Notes under the pieces: model-generated
The model's input: only the letters and a program-made list of their open reading frames with translations
Told to the model about the DNA's origin: nothing
The model's database searches: none
Program-made: the position numbers and the translations under genes
NCBI RefSeq assembly: GCF_000425445.1
Contig: NZ_KE384378.1
Coordinates: 359,191-423,190, forward strand
Direction of reading: 5' to 3'
DNA length: 64,000 nt
Source: Flavobacterium denitrificans DSM 15936
GTDB lineage: Bacteria > Bacteroidota > Bacteroidia > Flavobacteriales > Flavobacteriaceae
Shown here: positions 52,663 through 61,296 of the stretch, one piece after another
Numbering within the stretch: the stretch's first letter is position 1
Layout: each line of letters begins with the position of its first letter

Positions 52663-53943
52663 CTATTCTTCTAAACTTACTTCTGCTTCTTTATTACTTT
52701 CCCATTGTCCAACAACAGAAGTTGCCAAAGCATTTCCTAAAACGTTTGTTGCGCTTCTGAACATATCACAAAAATGGTCAATAGGCAAAATCAAGGCGAT
52801 TCCTTCAACGGGAATATCGAACATTCCACAAGTTGCCGCTACAACCACTAAACTTGCTCTTGGGACACCAGCAATACCTTTGCTCGTAAGCATTAAAACC
52901 AAAAGCATTACCATTTGTGTTCCAACATCTAAATGAACTCCATAAAACTGAGCGATAAAGATACTGGCGAATGTCATATACATCATACTTCCGTCTAGAT
53001 TAAACGAATATCCAAGCGGCAGCATGAAAGAAACAATTTTGTCTTTTACACCAAAATCTTCTAATTCTTCAGTCAATTTTGGAAAAACAGCCTCACTACT
53101 TGTTGTACCAAATGCAATTGCTAATGGTCCAACTATACGCTTCAATAAATCAGTCATTCTTCCTTTTAAGAAAATATAACCAACTGCTATTAAAACAACC
53201 CAAAGCGTACTGATTCCAACTAAAAATGATCCAAAAAATTTGAAGTATGTAATTACTAATTCCTCGGCATCTCTAATAGCAAATACCCCTGCGATAGCAC
53301 CAAAAACTCCAATTGGAGCAAAGTTCATCACATAGTTAACCATTTTCAAAACGATATGTGACGCTTTGTCTAATGCATTAATTACAGGTTTTACAGTACT
53401 TCCTATTGAAGCGGCCGCTAATCCGAAAAAGATTGAGAAAATTACAATCTGCAAGATTTCATTGGTTGCCATTGCTTCAAAAAGGCTTTTTGGAACAATA
53501 TGCTCTACAAAATTCTCTACAGAAAGTGTTTTTGTTTTTCCTGTTACTTCAGTTGCGGCAGCCATATCAACGTGATCTAATTTCAAACCTACTCCAGGCT
53601 CTAAAAGATTCACATAAAACAGCCCGATTAATAATGAAATAAATGAAGCTGTAAAAAACCATCCTAAAGCTTTTCCTCCAATTCTTCCAACTGTTTTAAT
53701 ATCACCAAGCTTGGCAATCCCAACCACTAAAGTTGTAAATACCAAAGGCGAAATAATCATTTGCACTAATCGAATAAAAACAGTTGCCAGCATTTTGATT
53801 TTGCTGCTGAAAGACTGTGCGGCTTCAGGAGAAATAGTATTATGCAATATAATTCCCAAAGTTGCTCCAAGAAACATTGCAACAACAATTTGTCCTGTTA
53901 ATCCTGAAAGAAATGATTTTTTTTTAGTTTCTGTAACTTGCAT
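52663..53943 (-). CDS. Dicarboxylate/amino acid:cation symporter (DAACS family)
   Basis: 426 residues with about eight membrane helices plus re-entrant loops: QMIISPLVFTTLVVGIAKLGD, the serine-rich TTSSEAVFPKL loop, YSFNLDGSMMYMTFASIFIAQ and GVPRASLVVVAATCG. It belongs to the GltP/DctA group and takes up glutamate, aspartate or C4-dicarboxylates with H+ or Na+. The exact substrate is not decidable here. Single gene with a terminator, 51 bp beyond aroC on the same strand. Confidence 0.92.
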   Translation of the reverse strand: MQVTETKKKSFLSGLTGQIVVAMFLGATLGIILHNTISPEAAQSFSSKIKMLATVFIRLVQMIISPLVFTTLVVGIAKLGDIKTVGRIGGKALGWFFTASFISLLIGLFYVNLLEPGVGLKLDHVDMAAATEVTGKTKTLSVENFVEHIVPKSLFEAMATNEILQIVIFSIFFGLAAASIGSTVKPVINALDKASHIVLKMVNYVMNFAPIGVFGAIAGVFAIRDAEELVITYFKFFGSFLVGISTLWVVLIAVGYIFLKGRMTDLLKRIVGPLAIAFGTTSSEAVFPKLTEELEDFGVKDKIVSFMLPLGYSFNLDGSMMYMTFASIFIAQFYGVHLDVGTQMVMLLVLMLTSKGIAGVPRASLVVVAATCGMFDIPVEGIALILPIDHFCDMFRSATNVLGNALATSVVGQWESNKEAEVSLEE

Positions 53944-53994
53944 TAATTTTTGTTTTAAGTTAAAATATTAAGACCCTCACTGTCTTAACTTTTA

Positions 53995-55053
53995 TTAATA
54001 TGTTTTGTTGATTAAATAAAAATCAGCCAAAACAATCGCAGCCATTGCCTCAACAATTGGTACTGCACGAGGTACTACACAAGGATCGTGACGGCCTTTG
54101 CCAGTCATTGGCGTAATATTTCCTTTATTATCTAATGAATCTTGTGTCTGCATGATAGTCGCAACAGGTTTGAAAGCTACTCTAAAGTAAATATCCATTC
54201 CGTTGCTGATTCCACCCTGAATTCCTCCAGAAAGGTTTGTTTTTGTAGTTCCATCAGGATTGTACAAATCGTTGTGTTCACTTCCTTTCATTTCAGAACC
54301 AGAAAAACCACTTCCGTACTCAAAACCTTTAACCGCGTTTATTGAAAGCATTGCTTTTCCTAATTCGGCATGCAATTTATCAAAAACAGGTTCGCCAAGA
54401 CCAACAGGTACATTTTGAATTACGCACGAAACTACACCTCCAACAGTATCTCCCTGTTTGCGGATATCACGAATATATTCTTCCATAATCGCAGCCGATT
54501 TTTCATCTGGGCAACGAACAGGATTGCTTTCTATTTTCGAAAAATCTAAATCTTGATATGGAGTATCCAAATGAATTGGACCCACAGAAGAAACATAAGC
54601 ATTAATCTTGATCTCAGGAAGCATTTGTTTTGCAATTGCTCCTGCAACTACACGACTTGCAGTTTCGCGAGCAGAGCTTCTTCCGCCACCTCGGTAATCA
54701 CGAAAGCCATATTTTTGATCATAAACGTAATCAGCGTGGCTTGGTCGGTAATTATCTTTTATATGAGAGTAATCGTCTGATTTTTGATTGGTATTTGGAA
54801 TAATAAAACCTATTGGAGTTCCAGTTGTTTTTCCTTCAAAAATTCCAGATAAAAACTGAACCGCGTCTGGTTCTTTACGTTGTGTTACAATTGCCGATTG
54901 TCCAGGTTTTCTGCGGGCCATTTCAATTTCAATTGCTTCAAAATCTAATTGAATTCCTGATGGACAACCATCAATAATACCGCCTAAAGCTTCACCGTGC
55001 GACTCGCCAAATGTTGTAATTCTATATAATGTGCCGTAGCTATTTCCTGCCAT
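53995..55053 (-). CDS. aroC: Chorismate synthase
   Basis: 352 residues (family about 355). Forms chorismate from EPSP with reduced FMN, the last shikimate step. Motifs: FGESHGEALGGIIDGCPSG, RRKPGQS, GGGRSSARETASRVVAGA, the FSGSEMKGSEHND loop and GRHDPCVVPRAVPIVEAM. TACATTTG promoter element upstream and nothing else of the shikimate pathway nearby. Confidence 0.97.
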   Translation of the reverse strand: MAGNSYGTLYRITTFGESHGEALGGIIDGCPSGIQLDFEAIEIEMARRKPGQSAIVTQRKEPDAVQFLSGIFEGKTTGTPIGFIIPNTNQKSDDYSHIKDNYRPSHADYVYDQKYGFRDYRGGGRSSARETASRVVAGAIAKQMLPEIKINAYVSSVGPIHLDTPYQDLDFSKIESNPVRCPDEKSAAIMEEYIRDIRKQGDTVGGVVSCVIQNVPVGLGEPVFDKLHAELGKAMLSINAVKGFEYGSGFSGSEMKGSEHNDLYNPDGTTKTNLSGGIQGGISNGMDIYFRVAFKPVATIMQTQDSLDNKGNITPMTGKGRHDPCVVPRAVPIVEAMAAIVLADFYLINKTY

Positions 55054-55067
55054 GTTTTTAGTTTTAG

Positions 55068-55075
55068 CAAATGTA
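55068..55075 (-). promoter_or_regulatory. -7 element of the aroC promoter
   Basis: TACATTTG on the minus strand, 14 bp before the aroC ATG, fits TAnnTTTG. Confidence 0.55.
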
Positions 55076-55239
55076 AGTTTTATGAATTAAATTAAAAAAT
55101 ATAAAATTGTGATTATTAAATAAAGGTTAAGCAGTTTAAAAATCATAATTTATTAAAATAGAGCCCGAATTGATAACCTTTTCATAAAATAAATCCAGTA
55201 TGAGTTTCTTTTATTTGCTAAACTTCAAATCAAGAAAAA

Positions 55240-56064
55240 TTGAAAAAAAGAAATGTCGAGCTGGTCGTTATTTCAGATGTCCACTTGGGAACTTACGGAA
55301 GCCATGCTAAGGAATTAAACAACTACTTATCAAGCATTAAACCTAAAACTTTAGTTTTAAATGGAGATATTATCGATGCTTGGCAATTTCGAAAATCTTA
55401 CTTTCCAAAAGCTCATTTACGAGTAATTCAGCGTATTATTGGAATGGCTTCAAAAGGAACAAAAGTGTATTATATCACCGGAAATCACGATGAAATTCTT
55501 CGAAAATTCACCGATATGAATATGGGAAATTTTTCATTGGTTGATAAAGTAGTTCTGGAATTAGACGACAAAAAAGCTTGGATTTTCCATGGCGACGTTT
55601 TTGATTCTTCGGTTCAACATTCAAAATGGATTGCAAAATTGGGCGGATTAGGCTACGATTATTTAATCCTTTCCAATCGTTTTGCAAATTGGTGCTTGTC
55701 AAAATTAGGTCGCGAACCTTATTCTTTTTCTAAAAAAATAAAAGCAAGTGTAAAAAAAGCCGTAAAATTTATTTCAGATTTTGAAACCACTGCAACAGAT
55801 TTGGCCATTGAAAAAAAATACGATTATGTCATTTGTGGTCACATTCATGAACCAAAAATAATTACTAAAGAAAATCGTCATGGCTCAACTTTATACCTAA
55901 ATTCTGGTGATTGGGTCGAAAACCTAACTGCTTTAGAATACCACAAAAAACGCTGGAAATTATACTCGTATGTCCAAAGCAATTTCGCTGAAGAAGAAAA
56001 TTTATTCGAAATGGAAGATAATTTAACTTCACAATTGCTGATTTCCATTATGGCGAAAAAATAA
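55240..56064 (+). CDS. UDP-2,3-diacylglucosamine diphosphatase-like metallophosphatase
   Basis: 274 residues with the calcineurin-like pattern DVHLG, NGDIIDAW, GNHDE and GHIHEPKI. Bacteroidota proteins of this form are taken as the LpxH-type step of lipid A synthesis (UDP-2,3-diacylglucosamine to lipid X). Other metallophosphatase functions remain possible. Starts with TTG (55240); no better ATG precedes it and the conserved N-terminus VISDVHLG begins ten residues in. Divergent from aroC across 186 bp. Confidence 0.82.
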   Translation: MKKRNVELVVISDVHLGTYGSHAKELNNYLSSIKPKTLVLNGDIIDAWQFRKSYFPKAHLRVIQRIIGMASKGTKVYYITGNHDEILRKFTDMNMGNFSLVDKVVLELDDKKAWIFHGDVFDSSVQHSKWIAKLGGLGYDYLILSNRFANWCLSKLGREPYSFSKKIKASVKKAVKFISDFETTATDLAIEKKYDYVICGHIHEPKIITKENRHGSTLYLNSGDWVENLTALEYHKKRWKLYSYVQSNFAEEENLFEMEDNLTSQLLISIMAKK

Positions 56065-56189
56065 ATCTAAAATCAAGGAATACAGCAAAATTAGCCTCTA
56101 CAATGCTTACAAATGCTTTTTATTCATAAAAATGTAAATTATATAACAATTTTCAGAAATGTTATACGTTCTCTAATGAGGTGTAATTA

Positions 56190-56197
56190 TACATTTG
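56190..56197 (+). promoter_or_regulatory. -7 element before the outer-membrane barrel gene
   Basis: TACATTTG lies 24 bp upstream of the ATG at 56222. Fits TAnnTTTG; no clear -33. Confidence 0.55.
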
Positions 56198-56221
56198 AAT
56201 TAAATTAATTGAATCATTTTT

Positions 56222-56719
56222 ATGAAAAAAATCATTTTATCTGCCATTATGCTATTAGGTTTAGCATTTACGGCTCATTCTCAAGACATTGCAAAAAACG
56301 CGTTAGGTTTGCGTTTAGGCGACAATAACGGTTTTGGAGGGGAAGTATCTTATCAAAGAGGATTAAATCAAAAAAACAGACTTGAATTTGATTTAGGCTG
56401 GAGAAACAGTAGCGACGTTGATGCCATTAAAGGTGTTGCTCTTTATCAATGGGTTTGGAATATAGACGGAGGTTTTAACTGGTACGCTGGTGTTGGTGGC
56501 GGAATCGCTGCTTGGGATCACGATTATTACAATAATAATGTAAAATATAACGACAGCGGAACTTATGTTTTTGCTGCAGGAGATATCGGAATTGAATATG
56601 GTTTTAAAGAAGTGCCAATTCTTTTATCATTAGATGCTAGACCTGAAATTGGTTCAGGATACTACGATGATGACAACTTCGGATTTGATGTTGGTTTAGG
56701 AATCAAATTCAAATTCTAA
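56222..56719 (+). CDS. Small outer-membrane beta-barrel protein
   Basis: 165 residues with a signal peptide (MKKIILSAIMLLGLAFTAHS) and alternating glycine/aromatic strands (LEFDLGWRNS, NWYAGVGGGIAAW, PILLSLDARPEIGSGYY) ending in GLGIKFKF with C-terminal Phe, as for small eight-stranded barrels. The family is common in flavobacteria and has no assigned function. Single gene with promoter element and terminator. Confidence 0.82.
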   Translation: MKKIILSAIMLLGLAFTAHSQDIAKNALGLRLGDNNGFGGEVSYQRGLNQKNRLEFDLGWRNSSDVDAIKGVALYQWVWNIDGGFNWYAGVGGGIAAWDHDYYNNNVKYNDSGTYVFAAGDIGIEYGFKEVPILLSLDARPEIGSGYYDDDNFGFDVGLGIKFKF

Positions 56720-56745
56720 ATAAAAATAAAAAATAATTGTAAAAG

Positions 56746-56781
56746 AAAACCTGTCCTTTTAATTGCGACAGGTTTTTTTTT
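56746..56781. terminator. Terminator after the barrel gene
   Basis: A 10-bp stem (AAAACCTGTC / GACAGGTTTT), 11-nt loop and a T-run; 26 bp after the stop at 56719. Confidence 0.85.
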
Positions 56782-56796
56782 ATTCTTTTAAATCAA

Positions 56797-56871
56797 AGGC
56801 TTCGACTCCGCTAAGCCAAACAAAGAGAAAAAACTCGAAAGTCAAATGTCAGGCTGAGCAGAGTCAAGGCC
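56797..56871. repeat. Dispersed flavobacterial inverted repeat (GGCTTCGACTCCGCT type)
   Basis: AGGCTTCGACTCCGCTAAGCC on the left and GGCTGAGCAGAGTCAAGGCC on the right form an imperfect fold-back 31 bp apart. This motif type recurs between flavobacterial genes, from memory. It fills the convergent gap before the PrcB-like gene. Confidence 0.6.
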
Positions 56872-56882
56872 CCACGCAAAAT

Positions 56883-57305
56883 TTATTTAATAATAATCTC
56901 TTTTTTAGAATGAATTTTCACCACCGTGTAAGGATATGAAATCACCTGCATCACCATTGCATCTGGCGCTGGGCTATTTTCCTTCACGGTGATAATAATA
57001 TTTTTATCTGTTTCCTCCACTTTCTCCACACCAATAGAGTAACCACTGGTGTTTTTTTCACCCATATTTAAAATAACATAATTTGAAGTGCTGATGTCAG
57101 TCTGCTTCATTTTGTCAGCCAAAAGCGGATCATTTTCAAGCATTTTAATTTCGTTGGGTTCTGTCAAAATTTCAAAAAACTTAATATTCCCACCGCCATT
57201 CGACTGTTCAGTTAAAACTTCATAAAGCGCCGTTGCGCCAGAAGTTTTTTTCGCACCACAGGAAATCAAAACAAAAACTGCTAAAACTGAAATTATCTTT
57301 TTCAT
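56883..57305 (-). CDS. PrcB-like lipoprotein
   Basis: 140 residues with a lipoprotein signal (MKKIISVLAVFVLISC, Cys at 16). The C-terminal ~60 residues (YVILNMGEKNTSGYSIGVEKV, ITVKENSPAPDAMVMQVISYPYTVVKI) resemble the PrcB C-terminal domain named from the Treponema dentilisin protease complex; in Bacteroidota the role is unknown. The gene precedes nothing obviously linked; bshA is directly upstream on the same strand (24-bp gap), so co-transcription is likely. Confidence 0.68.
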   Translation of the reverse strand: MKKIISVLAVFVLISCGAKKTSGATALYEVLTEQSNGGGNIKFFEILTEPNEIKMLENDPLLADKMKQTDISTSNYVILNMGEKNTSGYSIGVEKVEETDKNIIITVKENSPAPDAMVMQVISYPYTVVKIHSKKEIIIK

Positions 57306-57329
57306 GCATTAAATTATTAGATTTCTATC

Positions 57330-58466
57330 TTACTCTTTATAATCGTCAATTGCTTTTTGATACAATGCTTCGTATTTTGGGAGTATATTTTTAATATCAA
57401 ATTTCTTAGCCACTTCCAGCGCATTCTTTTTAAACTCTTTTAGCGTGGCATCATCTTTCAGAATTTTGATTGCATTTGTAGCCATTTCTTCGACATCTCC
57501 AACATTGCTCAAATAACCCGAAACACCGTCAAAATTGACTTCAGGCAAACCACCTGAATTACTTGATATAACAGGAACGCCTAACGCCATTGCCTCTAAA
57601 GCTGCCAAACCAAAACTTTCAGTTTCAGACGGAAGCAAAAACAAATCGGTCATACATAAAATTTTATCAATCTCATTACTGTTCCCAAAGAAAATCACTT
57701 TGTCGTAAATCCCTAATTCCATACACAAAACTTCCGCTTTTTCCTTTTCAGGACCATCACCTACCATCATCAATTTAGCAGGCATTTCCTTCTGGATATT
57801 ATAGAAAATCTTAATGATATCCGGAATACGTTTAACCTTTCTAAAGTTACTAATGTGCGTTATAATACGTTCATTTTCCTTTGCCATAACATAACGATGA
57901 CAAGGCGCGTCAGGATCTTTTACCACTTTATCCAATTCGATAAAATTCGGGATCACCTTAATCTTATTCTTTATTTTAAATAACTTCAAAGTGTCATCTT
58001 TCAAACTCTGCGACACCGAAGTCACATAATCAGATTTATTAATACTAAAAGTCACCGCAGGCTTATAAAAAGGATGATTTCCAACCAAAGTAATATCTGT
58101 CCCGTGAAGCGTCGTAATCATCGGGAGATTAATTCCTTCATTTTTCAGCATTTGCTTCGCCATATAACCCGCATAAGCGTGCGGAATAGCATAATGAACG
58201 TGCAAAACTTCAATTTTGTACAATTTCACCATATCAACCAATTTACTCGACAAGGCCAATTCGTAAGGCTGATAATGAAAAAGTGGATATTCCGGAACAT
58301 TAACTTCGTGGTAATGCACATTCGGATTTAAAAGTGCCAATCTAACTGGTTGACTATAAGTTATAAAATGTATTTCGTGTCCTCGTCTGGCTAATTCAAG
58401 ACCTAACTCAGTGGCTACTACCCCACTACCGCCAAACGTCGGATAACAAACTATTGCTATTTTCAT
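57330..58466 (-). CDS. bshA: N-acetyl-alpha-D-glucosaminyl L-malate synthase
   Basis: 378 residues (family about 377). First step of bacillithiol synthesis: transfers GlcNAc from UDP-GlcNAc to L-malate. GT4 features: MKIAIVCYPTFGGSGVVATEL, HVHYAIPHA, TTLHGTDITLVG, HISNFRKVKR, MVGDGPE and the C-terminal ESFGLAALEAMALGVPVI. The other bsh genes are not adjacent. Bacillithiol use fits Bacteroidota as well as Firmicutes. Confidence 0.94.
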   Translation of the reverse strand: MKIAIVCYPTFGGSGVVATELGLELARRGHEIHFITYSQPVRLALLNPNVHYHEVNVPEYPLFHYQPYELALSSKLVDMVKLYKIEVLHVHYAIPHAYAGYMAKQMLKNEGINLPMITTLHGTDITLVGNHPFYKPAVTFSINKSDYVTSVSQSLKDDTLKLFKIKNKIKVIPNFIELDKVVKDPDAPCHRYVMAKENERIITHISNFRKVKRIPDIIKIFYNIQKEMPAKLMMVGDGPEKEKAEVLCMELGIYDKVIFFGNSNEIDKILCMTDLFLLPSETESFGLAALEAMALGVPVISSNSGGLPEVNFDGVSGYLSNVGDVEEMATNAIKILKDDATLKEFKKNALEVAKKFDIKNILPKYEALYQKAIDDYKE

Positions 58467-58494
58467 GTATTTAATTTAATACTACGAAAATACT

Positions 58495-58502
58495 CAAAAA
58501 TA
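58495..58502 (-). promoter_or_regulatory. -7 element of the bshA promoter
   Basis: TATTTTTG on the minus strand, 28 bp before the bshA ATG. Confidence 0.5.
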
Positions 58503-58643
58503 GCGTTTAATTAACCGTTTCGATTGTTAGATTTTTGTGAATCTTAGATTCAGCAGAGTATTAGAGTATTAGACTGTTAGAATTCAGCTTGAAAAGTTGC
58601 TTTCCTTTTTTATCAATAGCAGAAAATCTGTTTTCAAAAGAAA

Positions 58644-58715
58644 GTCCCGTCCCGCTGTCCGCTATATCTTTTATGGTGAACCCCACCATAAAAGGATGCC
58701 GCTACCATCGGGGCT
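58644..58715. repeat. Structured intergenic repeat element (REP-like)
   Basis: A 72-bp block begins GTCCCGTCCCGCTGTCC and ends GCTACCATCGGGGCTAG. An inner perfect 10-bp stem (TTTTATGGTG / CACCATAAAA, loop AACCC) lies inside an outer CCCG/CGGG pairing. From memory, elements of this build recur in Flavobacterium genomes. It occupies the 292-bp gap between bshA and the small membrane protein; the rest of the gap shows nothing else. Confidence 0.65.
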
Positions 58716-58758
58716 AGATTAGAAGTTTTTGTTTTTATAAGAAATCATTTCAAAATAT

Positions 58759-59061
58759 TTATTCAAAAAACAAACTACCATTCCAAGGATATTCTATCCC
58801 TCTATAAACTGTCATCTTCAAAGTAAACAACAAAACACACACAATTAACAAAATGGCCATTATTATAGGAAAAGTAACTTTCTTCTTAATATTTAAGAAA
58901 AAAATATACCCAAATATAATCTGCAAAATGATTAATAATATTAAATAGAACAGATCACCCATCCCTTGTCCAAAAACTATTTTTCCACTAAAAATCAATA
59001 CTAACATTATTGAAGTCCAGATGAAATAGAAAACACTGAAGAAATTTAAAACGACCTTCAT
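58759..59061 (-). CDS. Hypothetical small membrane protein
   Basis: 100 residues, three hydrophobic segments (about 4-27, 33-54 and 64-84) and no recognisable motif. Function unknown. The gene sits in an A+T-rich stretch on the minus strand behind a dispersed repeat element. I cannot rule out that it is part of a poorly conserved accessory set. Confidence 0.65.
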   Translation of the reverse strand: MKVVLNFFSVFYFIWTSIMLVLIFSGKIVFGQGMGDLFYLILLIILQIIFGYIFFLNIKKKVTFPIIMAILLIVCVLLFTLKMTVYRGIEYPWNGSLFFE

Positions 59062-59214
59062 ATATCAAACTTCTAATTATTTAAAATTACACAATATTGT
59101 CATTCTGAGAAACTTCAACATAACATAAAACTTTAAACACAAACCTAAAAAAATTAGATAAAAAAAAGGCACAAAACTAAGTTTAATGCCTTTCAAATAT
59201 ATTAAAAATTCTTC

Positions 59215-59697
59215 CTAGAAAAATCTGCTATGCCAGCTATCGGCAGCAGGAACTTCCCAAGATTCATTAAATTCCTCAATATTGTTTACAAGATTATTAA
59301 AAACAATTGTGTTCTCAGAAACCGATTTATCTTTAACCATCTTTTTAAAATCAATTAACGGTTTGTGTGCAATATGTTCTCCAAGCTTAAAAGTAACGTT
59401 CATCTTGTCTAGCAAATCAACATTGTATTTTTTCTCCAAGCTCTGAATAAATTCAACAGAACTATCAATTGAACATCCTGTCGCCGCCTGCACTTCCTGA
59501 TTTACCGCTAATATGATAAAGCGGTTATACTTCAGCAAAAATGATGCTTCAAGGCTTGTTCCGTGTGCAGCCCATTGCTCCACAAAAGCTTTTAAATCAG
59601 TTTCAATTTCAGAAAACTCTTCCTCAGAAAATTTTCTGTTCGATTGGTAAATCCAAACTCTTGATTCACCTGGCAAATTTTCAAAAGGTATATACAT
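59215..59697 (-). CDS. Conserved hypothetical, often misnamed ABC transporter ATPase
   Basis: 160 residues, acidic, no signal peptide. The N-terminus MYIPFENLPGESRVWIYQSNR and the middle FVEQWAAHGTSLEASFLLKYNRFIIL are recognisable for a flavobacterial family usually labelled ABC transporter ATPase in databases, but there is no Walker A, signature or Walker B motif. I therefore do not support that name. It is the last gene of a minus-strand run with the Fe-S genes, 80 bp behind the previous gene. Confidence 0.8.
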   Translation of the reverse strand: MYIPFENLPGESRVWIYQSNRKFSEEEFSEIETDLKAFVEQWAAHGTSLEASFLLKYNRFIILAVNQEVQAATGCSIDSSVEFIQSLEKKYNVDLLDKMNVTFKLGEHIAHKPLIDFKKMVKDKSVSENTIVFNNLVNNIEEFNESWEVPAADSWHSRFF

Positions 59698-59777
59698 TTT
59701 ATTTAGCTTAATTTATTATAAGTTTATAATTTCAATTGATCAAATAATTATAGAAATCATCAAAATCAAAACATCAA

Positions 59778-60374
59778 TTATAACTTTTCTAATTTTCTAA
59801 GAATTTTATAGGCTCTAAATTCTTTTGTTTTAGTATCGAACAACTCAATTTCTGTATAGCCTACATTAAGTTTATCCTTTTTCTTAACCTCATTATTAGT
59901 TAACAAAGACGCTGTATCGAAATAATCTAGCAAAAGAAAAGTATAATTTCTACCTTTTTGATCTTTTATTTGTAAAGTTACAAATTGTTCAATTTTAATA
60001 TCAATAACTTCTCCAGAAACATAAATATCTTCTTCTTCAGCATCAGCATCACCCTTGTCTTGTTTTCCTAACTCCAAAATAACGTTAGGGCAAAATTCAA
60101 GCATTTTTATTCCTACCTCTTTCCCTAAATTAGTCATTCCATCCTTATCGTTAAACTCTACTTTATTCTTAAACTCTGATACATGATCGCTATAACTCTT
60201 AACCATACATATTCCTAATGTAGATGTTAAGTCATCTCCTGCAAGGTCACCCGATTTGCTTTTTTTTTCTTCTATACATTCACATGTTTCTCTTGCTACT
60301 TTCTTTAGCACATCATCTTGTGCATAAACAACAGCATTTAAAAGAAGAACAGTGAATAAAAATATTTTTTTCAT
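59778..60374 (-). CDS. Hypothetical secreted protein with an OB-like C-terminal half
   Basis: 198 residues from ATG 60374, where the signal peptide begins (MKKIFLFTVLLLNAVVYAQ). A cysteine-bearing N-terminal part (KVARETCECIEEKK, LGICMVKSY, LEFCPNVI) is followed by a beta-rich part (VSGEVIDIKIEQFVTLQIKDQKGRNYTFLLLDYF). The three Cys-containing segments suggest disulfides. A longer frame begins at 60398 but would add eight residues before the signal peptide. It starts 1 nt after the Fe-S gene stop, so translation is coupled. Confidence 0.78.
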   Translation of the reverse strand: MKKIFLFTVLLLNAVVYAQDDVLKKVARETCECIEEKKSKSGDLAGDDLTSTLGICMVKSYSDHVSEFKNKVEFNDKDGMTNLGKEVGIKMLEFCPNVILELGKQDKGDADAEEEDIYVSGEVIDIKIEQFVTLQIKDQKGRNYTFLLLDYFDTASLLTNNEVKKKDKLNVGYTEIELFDTKTKEFRAYKILRKLEKL

Positions 60375-60375
60375 A

Positions 60376-61167
60376 TTACAAATCTTGAGCATTAGCAATT
60401 AATTCAGCTATGTCTAATACTTTAACCTGAGCTTCCTTTTCTTTGTTTTTAATACCATCCGTTAACATTGTATTACAGAACGGGCAACCCGCTGCAATAA
60501 TATCCGGCTGTGTTTCTAAAGCATCTTCAGTACGCAAAACATTCACTTCTTTATTTCCCGGTTCAGCATCTTTAAACATTTGCGCGCCACCAGCTCCACA
60601 ACATAATCCGTTTGCTTTAGAACGCTTCATTTCGACTAATTCAACATCTAATTTCTGAATTAAATCTCTAGGCGCTTCATATACTTTATTAGCTCTTCCT
60701 AAATAACAAGGATCATGGAAAGTAATTTTTTTACCCTTAAACTGACCTCCTTCAACAGTCAATCTTCCATCATCTATCAATGATTTTAAAAATTCTGTAT
60801 GATGAATCACTTCATAGTTTCCACCTAATTCAGGATACTCATTTTTTAAAGTATTGAAACAATGCGGACAAGCCGTAACAATCTTTTTTGCTTCATATGC
60901 ATTTAAAACCTCAATATTCATCATGGCTTGCATTTGAAACAAAAATTCATTTCCGGCCCGTTTTGCAGGATCTCCAGTACAACTCTCTTCAGTACCTAAA
61001 ACTGCAAATGAAACATTGGTACGATTTAAAATACGCACAAATGCTTTGGTAATTTTTTTTGCTCTATCATCAAAACTTCCCGCACAACCTACCCAAAATA
61101 AAACTTCTGGCTGTGTTCCTTGGGCTAGCATTTCAGCCATTGTTGGCACTACTAAACTTTCTGACAT
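60376..61167 (-). CDS. Fe-S-binding (HdrB/LldE-like, CCG-domain) protein
   Basis: 263 residues with two cysteine-rich CCG domains: WVGCAGSFDDRA, ESCTGDPAKRAG, TACPHCFNTLKNEYP, then FHDPCYLGRANKVYEAPR, GLCCGAGGAQMF and AAGCPFCNTML. These resemble the B subunit of heterodisulfide reductase and LldE/GlpC-type electron carriers that hold Fe-S clusters. It is paired with the membrane Fe-S gene 129 bp upstream, so the two probably form an electron-transfer complex at the inner membrane. The donor and acceptor are unknown. No signal peptide. Confidence 0.9.
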   Translation of the reverse strand: MSESLVVPTMAEMLAQGTQPEVLFWVGCAGSFDDRAKKITKAFVRILNRTNVSFAVLGTEESCTGDPAKRAGNEFLFQMQAMMNIEVLNAYEAKKIVTACPHCFNTLKNEYPELGGNYEVIHHTEFLKSLIDDGRLTVEGGQFKGKKITFHDPCYLGRANKVYEAPRDLIQKLDVELVEMKRSKANGLCCGAGGAQMFKDAEPGNKEVNVLRTEDALETQPDIIAAGCPFCNTMLTDGIKNKEKEAQVKVLDIAELIANAQDL

Positions 61168-61175
61168 CTTCTTAT

Positions 61176-61289
61176 TTTGTTAAATCGGTTAATCGTTTAT
61201 TTGGTTAATCGCTCCCTATGATAACCTTACTAAAAACCTTACTATTTTTATTATAATCAATTAAACGGTTAAACGATTAACCGTTTAAA
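61176..61289. repeat. TTTAATCG / CGATTAAA inverted-repeat spacer, copy 3
   Basis: The 129-bp gap between the two Fe-S genes holds GTTAATCG and TTAATCGC units on the left, and CGGTTAAACG/CGATTAACCG units on the right. Same organisation as 10944-11037 and 12428-12606. Confidence 0.72.
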
Positions 61290-61296
61290 CAACATC

